Assembly (NCBI GenBank): GCA_949288185.1
Contig: CASEIZ010000008.1
Location: 23,054-87,053 of the forward strand
Direction: 5' to 3'
DNA: 64,000 nucleotides
Source: an uncultured Eubacteriales bacterium
GTDB taxonomy: Bacteria > Bacillota > Clostridia > TANB77 > CAG-508
Both the position numbers and the translations under genes were made by a program. The notes under the pieces were generated by a model. The model was given only the letters and a program-made list of their open reading frames with translations. It made no database searches and had not been told where the DNA came from. Below, piece by piece: positions 8,506 through 16,897 of the stretch (position 1 is the first letter of the stretch; every line of letters starts with the position of its first letter).

Positions 8506-9576
8506 ATGAAAAATATTAAAGACTATAGTTTAGAAGAATTAAAAGAAGAACTAAAAGAAATCGGAGAAAAGCCATTTCGAGCAGAACAAATATATAAGTG
8601 GATTTATGAAGCAAGAGTATCTCATTTTGATGAAATGACAAATTTATCATTAGAGTTAAGAGAAAAGTTAAAACAAATCTATGAAATAAAAGAATTTAAG
8701 ATATTAAAAAAACAAGAAGCATCAGATGGAACAAAAAAATATTTATTTGATGTCTTAGATGGAAATGCTATTGAAACTGTATTAATGGAATATCATCATG
8801 GATTTAGTATTTGTGTATCTTCTCAAATTGGTTGTAAAATGGGATGCAAATTTTGTGCTTCAACAGGAATTCCATTTGCAAGGAACTTAAGTACAGGAGA
8901 AATTATCGAACAAATTATGGCAGTTGAAAGAGATGCCAATGTTAGAATTTCGAATATTGTCTTTATGGGAATCGGAGAGCCATTAGATAATTATGATAAT
9001 GTGGTAAAAGCCATTCGAATTATCAACCATCCTAAGGGATTAAATATAGGAGCAAGACATATTAGTATATCTACAAGTGGTTTGGTACCAAAGATATATC
9101 AATTAGCAGAAGAAAATATACAATGTACATTATCGATTTCTTTACATGCAACAACAGATGAGCAAAGAAGTAAAATGATGCCTGTAAACAATATATACCA
9201 TATAGAAGAATTATTACAAGCTTGTAAAGACTATATAGAAAAAACACACAGAAGAATTTCTTTTGAATATGCATTAGCAAAAGAAAATAATGACAACCTA
9301 GAAGATGCAAAACGATTAGTGAAGTTGTTAAAAGGAATGCTTTGCCATGTGAATTTAATTCCAATCAATAAAATTGAAAATGGAGCATATACCAAAAGTT
9401 CAAATGAAAATATCATGAAATTTAGAGATTATTTAAATGACCATGGAATTGTGGCAACCATTAGAAGAGAATTAGGTTCAGATATCGATGCGGCTTGTGG
9501 ACAATTAAGAAGAAAAAATTTGAACGTTGGGGACGTGTCAAATCGTTCAAAAATTGAACAAAAGGGACAGACCTAA
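8506..9576 (+). CDS. rlmN: Dual-specificity 23S rRNA/tRNA adenine C2-methyltransferase RlmN
   Basis: A radical-SAM enzyme that methylates A2503 of 23S rRNA and A37 of some tRNAs. The iron-sulfur cluster motif CxxxCxxC is CKMGCKFC at residues 110-117; the methyl-carrying Cys lies in AACGQLR near the C-terminus. ATG 8506 is chosen because GAGAGG sits 8 bases upstream; the earlier ATG at 8476 has no site. The natural family end is near GQLRRK; the final residues (about NVGDVSNRSKIEQKGQT) are encoded by a GGGGACG-type repeat that has run into the gene, so the tail is probably not functional. Confidence 0.95.
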   Translation: MKNIKDYSLEELKEELKEIGEKPFRAEQIYKWIYEARVSHFDEMTNLSLELREKLKQIYEIKEFKILKKQEASDGTKKYLFDVLDGNAIETVLMEYHHGFSICVSSQIGCKMGCKFCASTGIPFARNLSTGEIIEQIMAVERDANVRISNIVFMGIGEPLDNYDNVVKAIRIINHPKGLNIGARHISISTSGLVPKIYQLAEENIQCTLSISLHATTDEQRSKMMPVNNIYHIEELLQACKDYIEKTHRRISFEYALAKENNDNLEDAKRLVKLLKGMLCHVNLIPINKIENGAYTKSSNENIMKFRDYLNDHGIVATIRRELGSDIDAACGQLRRKNLNVGDVSNRSKIEQKGQT

Positions 9577-9738
9577 TAAAAATATTTAAATATTTTCTGA
9601 AAAACTAAAAAAATTATATACATGTAATTTAATGTATATAATTTTTTATTGCATTTTAAAGTTATATGTATATATGATTAAATCTATCCTTTTTGAACCC
9701 CAAATGTCCGATTTGACACGTCCCTAATGGTTCAAAAT
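9521..9738. repeat. GGGGACG-family elements flanking the rlmN / STAND gene junction
   Basis: Copy 1 (9521-9572) has GAACGTTGGGGACGTGTC and lies inside the 3' end of rlmN. Copy 2 (9691-9738, opposite orientation: GACACGTCCCTAATGGTTC) overlaps the 3' end of the minus-strand gene. The same subtype is at 15030-15092. The two convergent genes are thus separated by an inverted pair of elements. Confidence 0.75.
9612..9648. terminator. Bidirectional terminator between convergent genes
   Basis: AATTATATACAT (9612-9623) pairs with ATGTATATAATT (9632-9643), with T-runs on the plus side and A-runs upstream, so it could serve both rlmN and the minus-strand gene. Confidence 0.65.
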
Positions 9739-12015
9739 TTCAAGCAAACTCTCAATATCTTTTTTACAATTCATCATTTCATAATCTTTGACAGCTTTTT
9801 GACAAAATTCTTCAGCCTTTTCAAAATCATTCGTATAAACAGAATATATGGTTTGCAATCGATAATATAAAGCTTCATTTCGAATATCATCTAAATCATT
9901 GTCTTTTAGGAAATTTTCGCAAGCTTTTAATTCTGAATTAGCTTTTTCCAAAAGATTAGCATTTTTAGTAGTTGCATAATTTTCTAATAGCAAAGAAATT
10001 AATAAAAGGTGATAATCAGCTTGACCACGAGTAAAGTTGGCAAGTTTCGCTTCTTCTAATCGCTGAATTAACATATCGTATTTTAAATCAAAAGCATTTT
10101 CGATTTTTAAATAACATCTTGTAATCCATAAATCTGTTACCAATTTTCTGTATTCGTTAATATAAGGAAAATAGCTTTCTTTGATATTCATCCATATATC
10201 ATAGCTTTCTTTATAATCCTTTAAACAGTTACAAGTATACAAGGCCTTTACATGATAGAACAAGCAAACAATACGTTTTTCTAAAGAATCTTTTTCTTTG
10301 TCAACAATTTTTGAAGCAATATCTAAATATTTCTTTGCTTCTTCTTGGTTTTGAGATTTAGACATGATATTAATATAATCACACAAAGCTTCTAATTCTT
10401 CGTTTTTATCTTGAATCATATTTGCCATTTTCGCTCTTTTTAAATGGGGAGAATCTTCACCTTTTTCCCACATACCTCTAACATAAATATAGTATTTTAA
10501 ATTTCTAATTATCGTAATATATTCTTTATATAATTTGTTTTCTTCTAACATATTTAACACTTGTTTTGTAATGTTCCATTCATCTAATTCATCAAATAAT
10601 TTTAATTTAGAAATATCATTATAACATTCACCCACATATGCAGATTTATCTATATAAAATGTTGCCAATTGTTTCAAAAATGTTTCTTTATCAAAATCTT
10701 CATCAGAAGCATTTACTAAGACAAGTGTTTTGATTAAATTGTGCATATCTAATCTAGGATTGTTTTGAATAATCGGGATTAATAAATCATTTGTATAACA
10801 TTCTGTAATGGCTTCTTGCCACTCATTTGATAATATATCTAAATGTAATATGTGGGAAACAAGTTCAATTGAGATGGTATATTTAAAATTTGCACAAATA
10901 ATGACTATTTTTTTAGCGATTGGACTTAATTCTTCCCATATATCATGAATGATTTTTTGTGACATGAGTTTATAATCTTCATTTGTTTTTGTATATTTGG
11001 AAATGGCATTTTCTAAGGAAACACCTAGTTTATTGGCATTCACAATTTTTTTCATTAAATAGATAGAGGCAAATGGAATGCCACCAGTAATAGAATATAG
11101 AGTATCCACTAATGAAGGTTGCATATCCATAATTTTTCTAAAATCTTCTGTTGTATGAAGCATAGCTTTTAGCTCTTCTTTAGAAATGAAGTCATTAATA
11201 CAAAAACTAGAGCAGTAAGTATCTAATGCATTTTCATATTGATGATAAGGAATAGAAGTAATCATTACCATTTTTGAAAATTTAGAAAAATTCTTTATAC
11301 AGGTAATGGTTTCATCTTGTATCATATCATCATCAAAATCGAATATAAGAATAGATTTGGTATTTTTTATAAATTCAAAACAAGCATCCTGTTTTTCTTC
11401 AGGTTTGATTTCTGCTTTATTTTCTAAATTGAAAAGCAAAATGGTATCTAAAATCGTAGATAATTGATTTTCCTTTTTTAGATTGATCCAAATCATATTT
11501 TCAAATTTATTTTTTAAGCTCAAATCATACATATATGCCATAACAGATTTTGATTTTCCACCTAATTTATATCCATAAATATAAGCAATATTAATAGGAT
11601 TATCTATAAAATCATCTAAAAAGGAAGTGAGTTTTTGAGAACGAATAATTTTGCTTAAGTCTTGAGGAATTAGGTTATTTTTTGTTTGGATAGTTGTATC
11701 TTGAAAAACAACTGTATTGGTAGCAGATAAATAATTTTTAGCAAAAGCATCAATCTTAGAATCATCTACTTGTACTAATTTTGCATATTCTAGGATTCCT
11801 TGAAGAAAACTAGGAATGTCTTTTGGAATACTACCAGTTAAAAATTTTCGGATACTCACTTCTGCATAATGGGTATAATCTGCAATTCTTGTATAGATAT
11901 ATGTTTTACTAGGTAATTCTCCTTTTATATTATGCTTTTTTATAGATAGTTTCATTTCATTAATAAAATCAGATAATAGTTTTGCTCTATTGGTTTTTAA
12001 GATATCTTGTTCCAT
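9724..12015 (-). CDS. HTH - STAND-type P-loop ATPase - helical repeat (TPR-like) regulator
   Basis: A 763-residue multidomain protein. Residues about 36-80 resemble an XRE-like helix-turn-helix (IADYTHYAEVSIRKFLTG). A nucleotide-binding domain follows with Walker A GYKLGGKS (148-155) and a hydrophobic strand ending in acids, ILIFDFDDD (Walker B), as in STAND/AP-ATPase switches. The last ~280 residues are alpha-helical pairs with TPR-like spacing. This plan fits signal-responsive regulators such as MalT relatives, or STAND defence proteins; no nuclease or protease effector domain is visible. ATG 12015 is chosen because GGAGG ends 5 bases before it; the ATG at 12027 overlaps that site. It is divergent from the RtcB-like operon across 279 bases, suggesting it may regulate it. 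It ends in a repeat element. Confidence 0.7.
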   Translation of the reverse strand: MEQDILKTNRAKLLSDFINEMKLSIKKHNIKGELPSKTYIYTRIADYTHYAEVSIRKFLTGSIPKDIPSFLQGILEYAKLVQVDDSKIDAFAKNYLSATNTVVFQDTTIQTKNNLIPQDLSKIIRSQKLTSFLDDFIDNPINIAYIYGYKLGGKSKSVMAYMYDLSLKNKFENMIWINLKKENQLSTILDTILLFNLENKAEIKPEEKQDACFEFIKNTKSILIFDFDDDMIQDETITCIKNFSKFSKMVMITSIPYHQYENALDTYCSSFCINDFISKEELKAMLHTTEDFRKIMDMQPSLVDTLYSITGGIPFASIYLMKKIVNANKLGVSLENAISKYTKTNEDYKLMSQKIIHDIWEELSPIAKKIVIICANFKYTISIELVSHILHLDILSNEWQEAITECYTNDLLIPIIQNNPRLDMHNLIKTLVLVNASDEDFDKETFLKQLATFYIDKSAYVGECYNDISKLKLFDELDEWNITKQVLNMLEENKLYKEYITIIRNLKYYIYVRGMWEKGEDSPHLKRAKMANMIQDKNEELEALCDYINIMSKSQNQEEAKKYLDIASKIVDKEKDSLEKRIVCLFYHVKALYTCNCLKDYKESYDIWMNIKESYFPYINEYRKLVTDLWITRCYLKIENAFDLKYDMLIQRLEEAKLANFTRGQADYHLLLISLLLENYATTKNANLLEKANSELKACENFLKDNDLDDIRNEALYYRLQTIYSVYTNDFEKAEEFCQKAVKDYEMMNCKKDIESLLEILNH

Positions 12016-12294
12016 ATGTTCCTCCATAATAACAAAATTTATCTTTATTATACCATTATGTTACATAAAAGTACAAGGATAGAAGGGAATATCTCCATAA
12101 AGAAAATGAAAATTGATAATTTTTTTATCAATTTTAAAAAATTGTATTTTGAAAAGTTTGGTAATCAAGATTAACATAAAATAAAATAGGCATAGATTAA
12201 GCATAATACTAAATGCTTGAGAATGCTAAACTTGAATTCTTTAGTAAAGAATTTGTAACCAAAAACATTTAATGTAAAAAAAGGAGGAGACAAT
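12016..12294. promoter_or_regulatory. Divergent intergenic control region between the STAND gene and RtcB-like operon
   Basis: 279 gene-free bases, strongly AT-rich. They hold two clear palindromes: about 12109-12136 (AAAATTGATAA...TTATCAATTTT) and around 12235-12253 (AATTCTTTAGTAAAGAATT), candidate operators. No convincing -35/-10 pair could be fixed on either strand. Strong AGGAGG sites flank both ends. Confidence 0.4.
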
Positions 12295-13378
12295 ATGATT
12301 TACAATTTAACATTAAGTGACAGAACACAGAAGACAGTGCTTCGGAACTTAGAAACAACAAGAAAGTTGATTTCAAAAGTTGCAACAAAACTTTCATCAA
12401 CACAGAAAACTTGTGATATTTATGCAATGTCTGATTTAGGGATTGCACATAATGTTACAAGAATGCGGGGAGGTTTCTTTACAGGAGCTGCATATGTCTG
12501 GGAACAACCAGATACTCCATTCATTCCTGTAGATACTACAATCAATGTATGTGGTACAGCTTTGTATAAAATAAATTCTGATGGGAGTATGAATATAACA
12601 AAATTTAGAGAGATGTGAGAAAGCTCTCAAAGACCTAATAGTGTATGACCAGAATTTTACCAATGGTAACCATTTTATTTCTTTATGTTATCCAGAAAAT
12701 GGCATGGGAATGGAGAAAAGTTACTATATGCTTGTCCATGCATCAGCAAGCGAATATAAGGATCAGTTGTATCCTGTTATAGGAAACTGGTACCATAAAG
12801 ATATTTGTATTGAGAGAATTAATGATTATCGATATATAAGATATGTTAAAGGAGATACAGCAGAGAAGTTATATGAACATGCAAAACGTATGGAATCTTA
12901 TAACAGAGAGCGACACTATAATTTCTGTTCCAGTGTTTTATCAAGATTTATGGGAGATGAAATCTTAAATGTAGCACATTATGGAATGCCAAGTATACAT
13001 GAAGTATTGATTGGTGTTCAAAAGACTAGAGGACTTGCAACATTGCTCACAAGTCCGGGAAAAAATGTGTATATAGTGAAGAAAATAGAAAACGCTAAGA
13101 ACAACTATATACCACATGGTTTCGGACTGGAATTACCTGAAAATAGTGATTTCACCTATCATAAAAATGGTATACAAATAGGAGAAAAGAAATTTTATTC
13201 TGGAAGTATTACCATTGGAGAAGATGCGATTAGTCGGCATAGCTTTTCTGAAACCGATGAAAATTTAAGAAAGTATGTCAGAAAAATAGCAGAGATTAAT
13301 GAATTAGAAATTTGTGCAGAACTAAAACAGATTTGTTCATTTTCTGCGAATGGATTTCAAGTATGGAGAGGTAATTGA
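12295..13378 (+). pseudogene. Divergent RtcB-family RNA ligase, split by a single-base frameshift
   Basis: Two frames, 12295-12618 and a frame running into 13378, form one protein of about 360 residues: frame 1 ends ITKFREM-stop while the +1 frame already reads CEKALKDLIVYDQNF across the same place. Skipping one base near 12611-12613 joins them. The whole resembles RtcB, the Mn/GTP-dependent ligase joining 3'-phosphate to 5'-OH RNA ends: NVCG (metal Cys), GNHFISL and MLVHAS (metal His), LNVAHYG (metal His) and IPHGFGL in place of the HGAGR that carries the guanylated His. The usual metal Asp before the Cys is not in place. Strong AGGAGG before ATG 12295. Length is near the shorter RtcB paralogues. 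Followed one base later by a phosphatase gene. Could be sequencing error, decay or programmed shift. Confidence 0.6.
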
Positions 13379-13379
13379 T

Positions 13380-13907
13380 ATGGTATATGTAACAAGACAT
13401 GGAGAAACAGACTGGAACTTGTATGGAAAAGTACAAGGAAAAGCAGATATTTTGCTTAATAGTAAGGGAATAGAACAGGCAAAGGAAACAATGGTAAAGC
13501 TAAAAGAAGAAAACATTGATTTTATAATCTGTTCGCCCTTAAATAGAGCAAGACAGACAGCTGAAATCATTAACTCAGAGAAAAACATTCCCATTATCTT
13601 TGATGAAAGAATTTCTGAAAGAGATTTTGGAGAAATGGAAGGAATGTCTAAAGATGACTTTGATTTTCAGGCATTTTGGAATTACGAGAAAAATGTAACC
13701 TATGAAAAAGCTGAAAATATCAGAGTTTTCTTTAATAGAATATTTTTATTTTTAGATGAGATAAAAAAGAAGTATAAAGATAAGAATATTTTATTAGTAA
13801 CTCATGGAGGCGTTAGTATAGCCATTAACTGCTATTTCAATGGAGTACCTGAAAGTGGAGCATGTTTACCTTTATGTATCAAAAACTGTGAAGTAAAAAG
13901 TTTTTAG
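13380..13907 (+). CDS. Histidine phosphatase family protein (phosphoglycerate mutase-like), copy 1
   Basis: A 175-residue branch-1 histidine phosphatase: catalytic RHG motif in VTRHGETDWN, the SPLNRARQTAE arginine motif, the acid in ISERDFGEMEG, and the second His in LVTHGG. These enzymes remove phosphate from small molecules, sugars or proteins; the substrate is not deducible. ATG 13380 is chosen since GGAGAGG precedes it and it follows the RtcB-like stop by one base; the in-frame GAT-leading extension from 13350 lies inside the upstream gene. Second gene of an apparent three-gene operon. Confidence 0.85.
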   Translation: MVYVTRHGETDWNLYGKVQGKADILLNSKGIEQAKETMVKLKEENIDFIICSPLNRARQTAEIINSEKNIPIIFDERISERDFGEMEGMSKDDFDFQAFWNYEKNVTYEKAENIRVFFNRIFLFLDEIKKKYKDKNILLVTHGGVSIAINCYFNGVPESGACLPLCIKNCEVKSF

Positions 13908-13935
13908 TTTTAAATAACATATTAGGAGAGTGCAT

Positions 13936-14466
13936 ATGAAACAAATTATCTTTTTACGACATGCAGAGACAAAAATGAATAAAGAAGGTCGGTTTTGTGG
14001 GAGAAGAGATGTAGAAATTTCAGAAGAGGGAAGAAAACAGGCAGAAAAAATGAGAGAAACATTTAAAGAATATCATTTTGATGCAATGTATTGTTCACCT
14101 CTTAAAAGAACGAAACAGACCTTAGAGGCTATCTTTCCAAGTCAGAAATTCATTGAAGAGGATGGATTTACAGAAATCAGTCTTGGAGATTGGGAAGGAA
14201 AAAATAAAGAAACGGTAGACCAATCTTTAAGAAAAGATTTTCAGAAAGGAATTTATACACCACCTTATGGTGAAAGACATGAAGAAGTAGAAGCAAGAGT
14301 GAGAGAAACAATTGAAAGGATTTTTGCAACTTATCCAGATAATTCTCTAATTTTAGTTTGTACAAGTAATGGTATTATGAGAACAATAAAGAGAATGTAT
14401 AATATTAAAACAGAGAATATCATGTTGAAAAATTTAGAGTATTTTACGTTAGAAATACCTAAATAA
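13936..14466 (+). CDS. Histidine phosphatase family protein, copy 2
   Basis: A 176-residue paralogue of the preceding gene: LRHAETKMN with RHA in place of RHG (tolerated in the family), SPLKRTKQT, the acid in EISLGDWEGK, and VCTSNG at the second catalytic site, where the usual His (as in THGG) is replaced by Ser. Loss of that second His suggests reduced or altered catalysis. ATG 13936 follows AGGAGAG; the upstream GTG 13930 overlaps the site. Last gene before a strong terminator. Two different phosphatases behind an RNA ligase suggest a phosphate-handling pathway, but no substrate is known. Confidence 0.8.
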   Translation: MKQIIFLRHAETKMNKEGRFCGRRDVEISEEGRKQAEKMRETFKEYHFDAMYCSPLKRTKQTLEAIFPSQKFIEEDGFTEISLGDWEGKNKETVDQSLRKDFQKGIYTPPYGERHEEVEARVRETIERIFATYPDNSLILVCTSNGIMRTIKRMYNIKTENIMLKNLEYFTLEIPK

Positions 14467-14483
14467 AAGAAGCATAAAAAGAA

Positions 14484-14522
14484 AGCCAGGACTTAGAAAG
14501 TTATTTCTAAGTCCTGGTTTTG
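14484..14522 (+). terminator. Strong terminator closing the RtcB-like operon
   Basis: A perfect 14-bp stem (CCAGGACTTAGAAA, 14486-14499, with 14504-14517), GTTA loop and TTTT tail. Confidence 0.92.
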
Positions 14523-14572
14523 TAGTACAGCCCTTTAAAGAGAAGATCTTTTAGGAGGACTGTACATGATTT

Positions 14573-14926
14573 TCATTCTTTACTTTGTTGTTCATACTCA
14601 GCCTGGATAAACTTGTGTATGATTTCCTTCTTGGCAGCATCGTTATCCAAAAGTGACTGAAAGCTTTTTATAGCACTTTCAAGTGCCTTATCCAAATCCT
14701 CAGATGTGTTAGCCAGAATTATTTCATATGCGGCTCTGACGTCTGAGGGAATGCGTCGGCAGAGTTTTGGGTCTTTAATCATAAAAAGTAATCCTTCAAT
14801 ACCCTGGTCATCCCTGCTTAGAAATTCCCGAAGACTTTCAGGAAGTGTAAAGTCTTTCTTGACATTACAAAGTAAACTATAAGCATCAACTTCTAATATT
14901 TTGTTATCTATACAAATCCTCCTCAT
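14573..14926 (-). CDS. Small orphan protein of unknown function, atypical composition
   Basis: A 117-residue hydrophilic, largely helical protein (MRRICIDNKILEVDAY start). ATG 14926 has GGAG six bases upstream; the GTG at 14938 has no site. Hand counts give 37% and 50% GC in two 60-base lines, richer than neighbouring genes, and codon use (CGG, CTG, GCC) differs, suggesting transfer. Its 5' region has a short hairpin (GGCTA/TAGCC near 14953-14968). It lies between the RtcB-like operon and a repeat element. Not recognised; it may be the remnant of a mobile unit. Confidence 0.45.
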   Translation of the reverse strand: MRRICIDNKILEVDAYSLLCNVKKDFTLPESLREFLSRDDQGIEGLLFMIKDPKLCRRIPSDVRAAYEIILANTSEDLDKALESAIKSFQSLLDNDAAKKEIIHKFIQAEYEQQSKE

Positions 14927-15029
14927 ACGGATCTCCACAAATGTGGGCGAAGGCTATAAAAACTAGCCTAAAACAACAAGTTACATCATAAATAGTATAG
15001 CACAATTCACATAAAAAAGCAACTGTGTG

Positions 15030-15092
15030 AAACGATAGGGACGTGCCAAATCGTTCAATTTTTGAACATTTTGACACGTCCCCAACGTTCAA
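15030..15092. repeat. GGGGACG-family inverted pair abutting the spoIVA stop
   Basis: Arms near 15030-15058 and 15062-15092 (AACGATAGGGACGTGCC facing GACACGTCCCCAACGTTC) form a compact hairpin two bases from the spoIVA stop codon (15095-15097). It may terminate spoIVA. Same subtype as the rlmN-tail element. Confidence 0.8.
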
Positions 15093-15094
15093 CT

Positions 15095-16573
15095 TTATAA
15101 AATAATACAAATTAATCCGCCACTACCTTCATTAACAATTCTTTCTAATGTCTCTTGTAATTTGATTTGTGCTTCTTCAGGCATTTTAGCAAGTTTGGTT
15201 TGTAAGCCTTCATTTACCAATTCATGTAAGCTTTTTCCAAAGATATTTGATTCCCAGATTTTTTGAGGTTCACTTTCAAATCCAGAAAGTAAGTAATTGA
15301 CTAATTCTTCAGATTGTTTTTCAGAACCAACGATTGGGCAAACTTCAGTTGCAACATTTGTCTTTATAAGGTGAATAGAAGGCGCCATGGCTTTTAGTTT
15401 TACACCAAATTTAGAACCTTGTTTTACCATTTCTGGTTCTTCTAAGATTAATTCATCCATTGAAGGGGTGACAATTCCATAACCTTTTCTATTAACTTCA
15501 TCTAGTGCATAAGCGATTTTATCATATTTCTTTTTGACATCAGCCAATTCAGAGATAATGCTAAATAAATCACCTTCATTAGAAACAGGAACACCAGTGA
15601 TTTCTGTCAATACTTGGTAGAATAATTCTTCTTTTAACGTAATTTCTACGTTAACTCTTCCTGTACCTAATTGAATATCTGTTATAGAAGTTTTTGAAAT
15701 GATTTCTGTTTGTTTAATGGTATCTGCACAGCCTGAGATTTCTTTTAGGACATTTACATTAGAAAAAGCATCTTTAATTTCTTTAAATAATTCTGTTTTT
15801 AAAGGGTGTGACATATCTAATCCATCAATCCATCTAGGGAATTTGATGCAAATTTGGTCAACAGGAAATTCATATAATACTTTAGAAAACATGGTATTGA
15901 TATTTTCAATCGTCAAATATTCACAATTAAGAGGCATAACAGATGTATTGTATTTTTCGCTTAGTTCTTCTGCAAGCTCTTTGGTATAATCTGAATCAGG
16001 GTCATTTGAATTTAATAAAATGATAAATGGTTTATTCAAGGATTTTAATTCATTAACAACTCTTTCTTCGGCTTTAATATAATCTTCTCTAGGAATGTCT
16101 GTAATAGTTCCATCAGTTGTTACTAAAACACCAATGGTAGAATGTTCTTCAATTACTTTTTTTGTCCCAATTTCAGCAGCAGTTTCAAAAGGAATTTCTT
16201 CCTCAGACCAAGGGGTCTTTACCATTCTAGGCATGTCATCTTCTAAATAACCAATCGCATTATCTACTAAATAGCCAACACAATCTACTAATCTTGCCTT
16301 AAATTTTAAATTATCATTTAAGGTAATTTCAATAGCTTCATTAGGAACAAATTTTGGCTCTGTTGTCATGATAGTTCTGCCACCAGCACTTTGTGGTAGT
16401 TCATCTCTGGCCCTTTCTTTTTTGTATTCATTATCAATGTTGGGAATGACTAATAAATCCATAAATCTTTTGATAAAAGTAGATTTACCAGTTCGTACAG
16501 GACCAACAACCCCTACATAAATATCTCCATCAGTCCTTTTTGCGATGTCTTGATACAATCTTGTATTTTCCAT
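15095..16573 (-). CDS. spoIVA: Stage IV sporulation protein A, spore coat morphogenetic ATPase
   Basis: A 492-residue protein aligning in length and along its course with Bacillus SpoIVA. It polymerises by ATP hydrolysis on the forespore surface to form the coat base. Walker A is GPVRTGKST (24-32); DELPQSA, IMTTEPKFVPN, VDCVGY (Walker B region), EIGTxKVIxEHSTIG, GSKFGVKLKA and the C-terminal EGSGGLICIIL are family blocks. RBS GGAGG before the ATG. Monocistronic, opposite to its neighbours. A mother-cell sigma-E promoter is expected but none was convincingly found. This is direct evidence for endosporulation. Confidence 0.97.
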   Translation of the reverse strand: MENTRLYQDIAKRTDGDIYVGVVGPVRTGKSTFIKRFMDLLVIPNIDNEYKKERARDELPQSAGGRTIMTTEPKFVPNEAIEITLNDNLKFKARLVDCVGYLVDNAIGYLEDDMPRMVKTPWSEEEIPFETAAEIGTKKVIEEHSTIGVLVTTDGTITDIPREDYIKAEERVVNELKSLNKPFIILLNSNDPDSDYTKELAEELSEKYNTSVMPLNCEYLTIENINTMFSKVLYEFPVDQICIKFPRWIDGLDMSHPLKTELFKEIKDAFSNVNVLKEISGCADTIKQTEIISKTSITDIQLGTGRVNVEITLKEELFYQVLTEITGVPVSNEGDLFSIISELADVKKKYDKIAYALDEVNRKGYGIVTPSMDELILEEPEMVKQGSKFGVKLKAMAPSIHLIKTNVATEVCPIVGSEKQSEELVNYLLSGFESEPQKIWESNIFGKSLHELVNEGLQTKLAKMPEEAQIKLQETLERIVNEGSGGLICIIL

Positions 16574-16897
16574 CTATATACCTCCTTTTAATCACTTTCA
16601 AAATGTTTGCATACTTTTAGAAAATGTGATTTTCTAAAAGTAAAATCGTTGCACACAATTTTACTTACATAAAATTGGCGCACGAACAAAGACGCGACAT
16701 GTAATTTAACTAAAAGGACAAAGTTTCTAATCATGTCGCTTTTGTTCTAAATTACTTTACTTAATGTATATTGGAATTTTTCTAGGTTTATGACAAGTTT
16801 TCCAAAAAACTTGATAAAAATTAAGAATTGTGCTAAAATGTCAATATTAAAAAAAAAACATATACTATATTATACTAGCTAAAAGGAGCGAAACAAA
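16574..16897. other. Divergent gene-free region spoIVA / UDP-sugar pyrophosphorylase with two inverted repeats
   Basis: 324 bases. One hairpin at about 16613-16640 (CTTTTAGAAAATGTGATTTTCTAAAAG) could be read as an operator or leader hairpin for spoIVA; it is quoted only by its arms CTTTTAGAAAA / TTTTCTAAAAG. A second inverted repeat has arms GCGACATG (16694-16701) and CATGTCGC (16732-16739), extended by AACAAA/TTTGTT outside. The sigma-A promoter for the plus-strand gene follows. Confidence 0.6.
16811..16839 (+). promoter_or_regulatory. Sigma-A promoter for the pyrophosphorylase gene
   Basis: TTGATA, 17-base spacer, TAAAAT; the -10 ends 58 bases before the start codon. Confidence 0.7.

Noticed and set aside
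16574..16700. Sigma-E promoter for spoIVA
   Set aside because: Expected from biology, but no -35/-10 pair at the right spacing matched well enough to mark.
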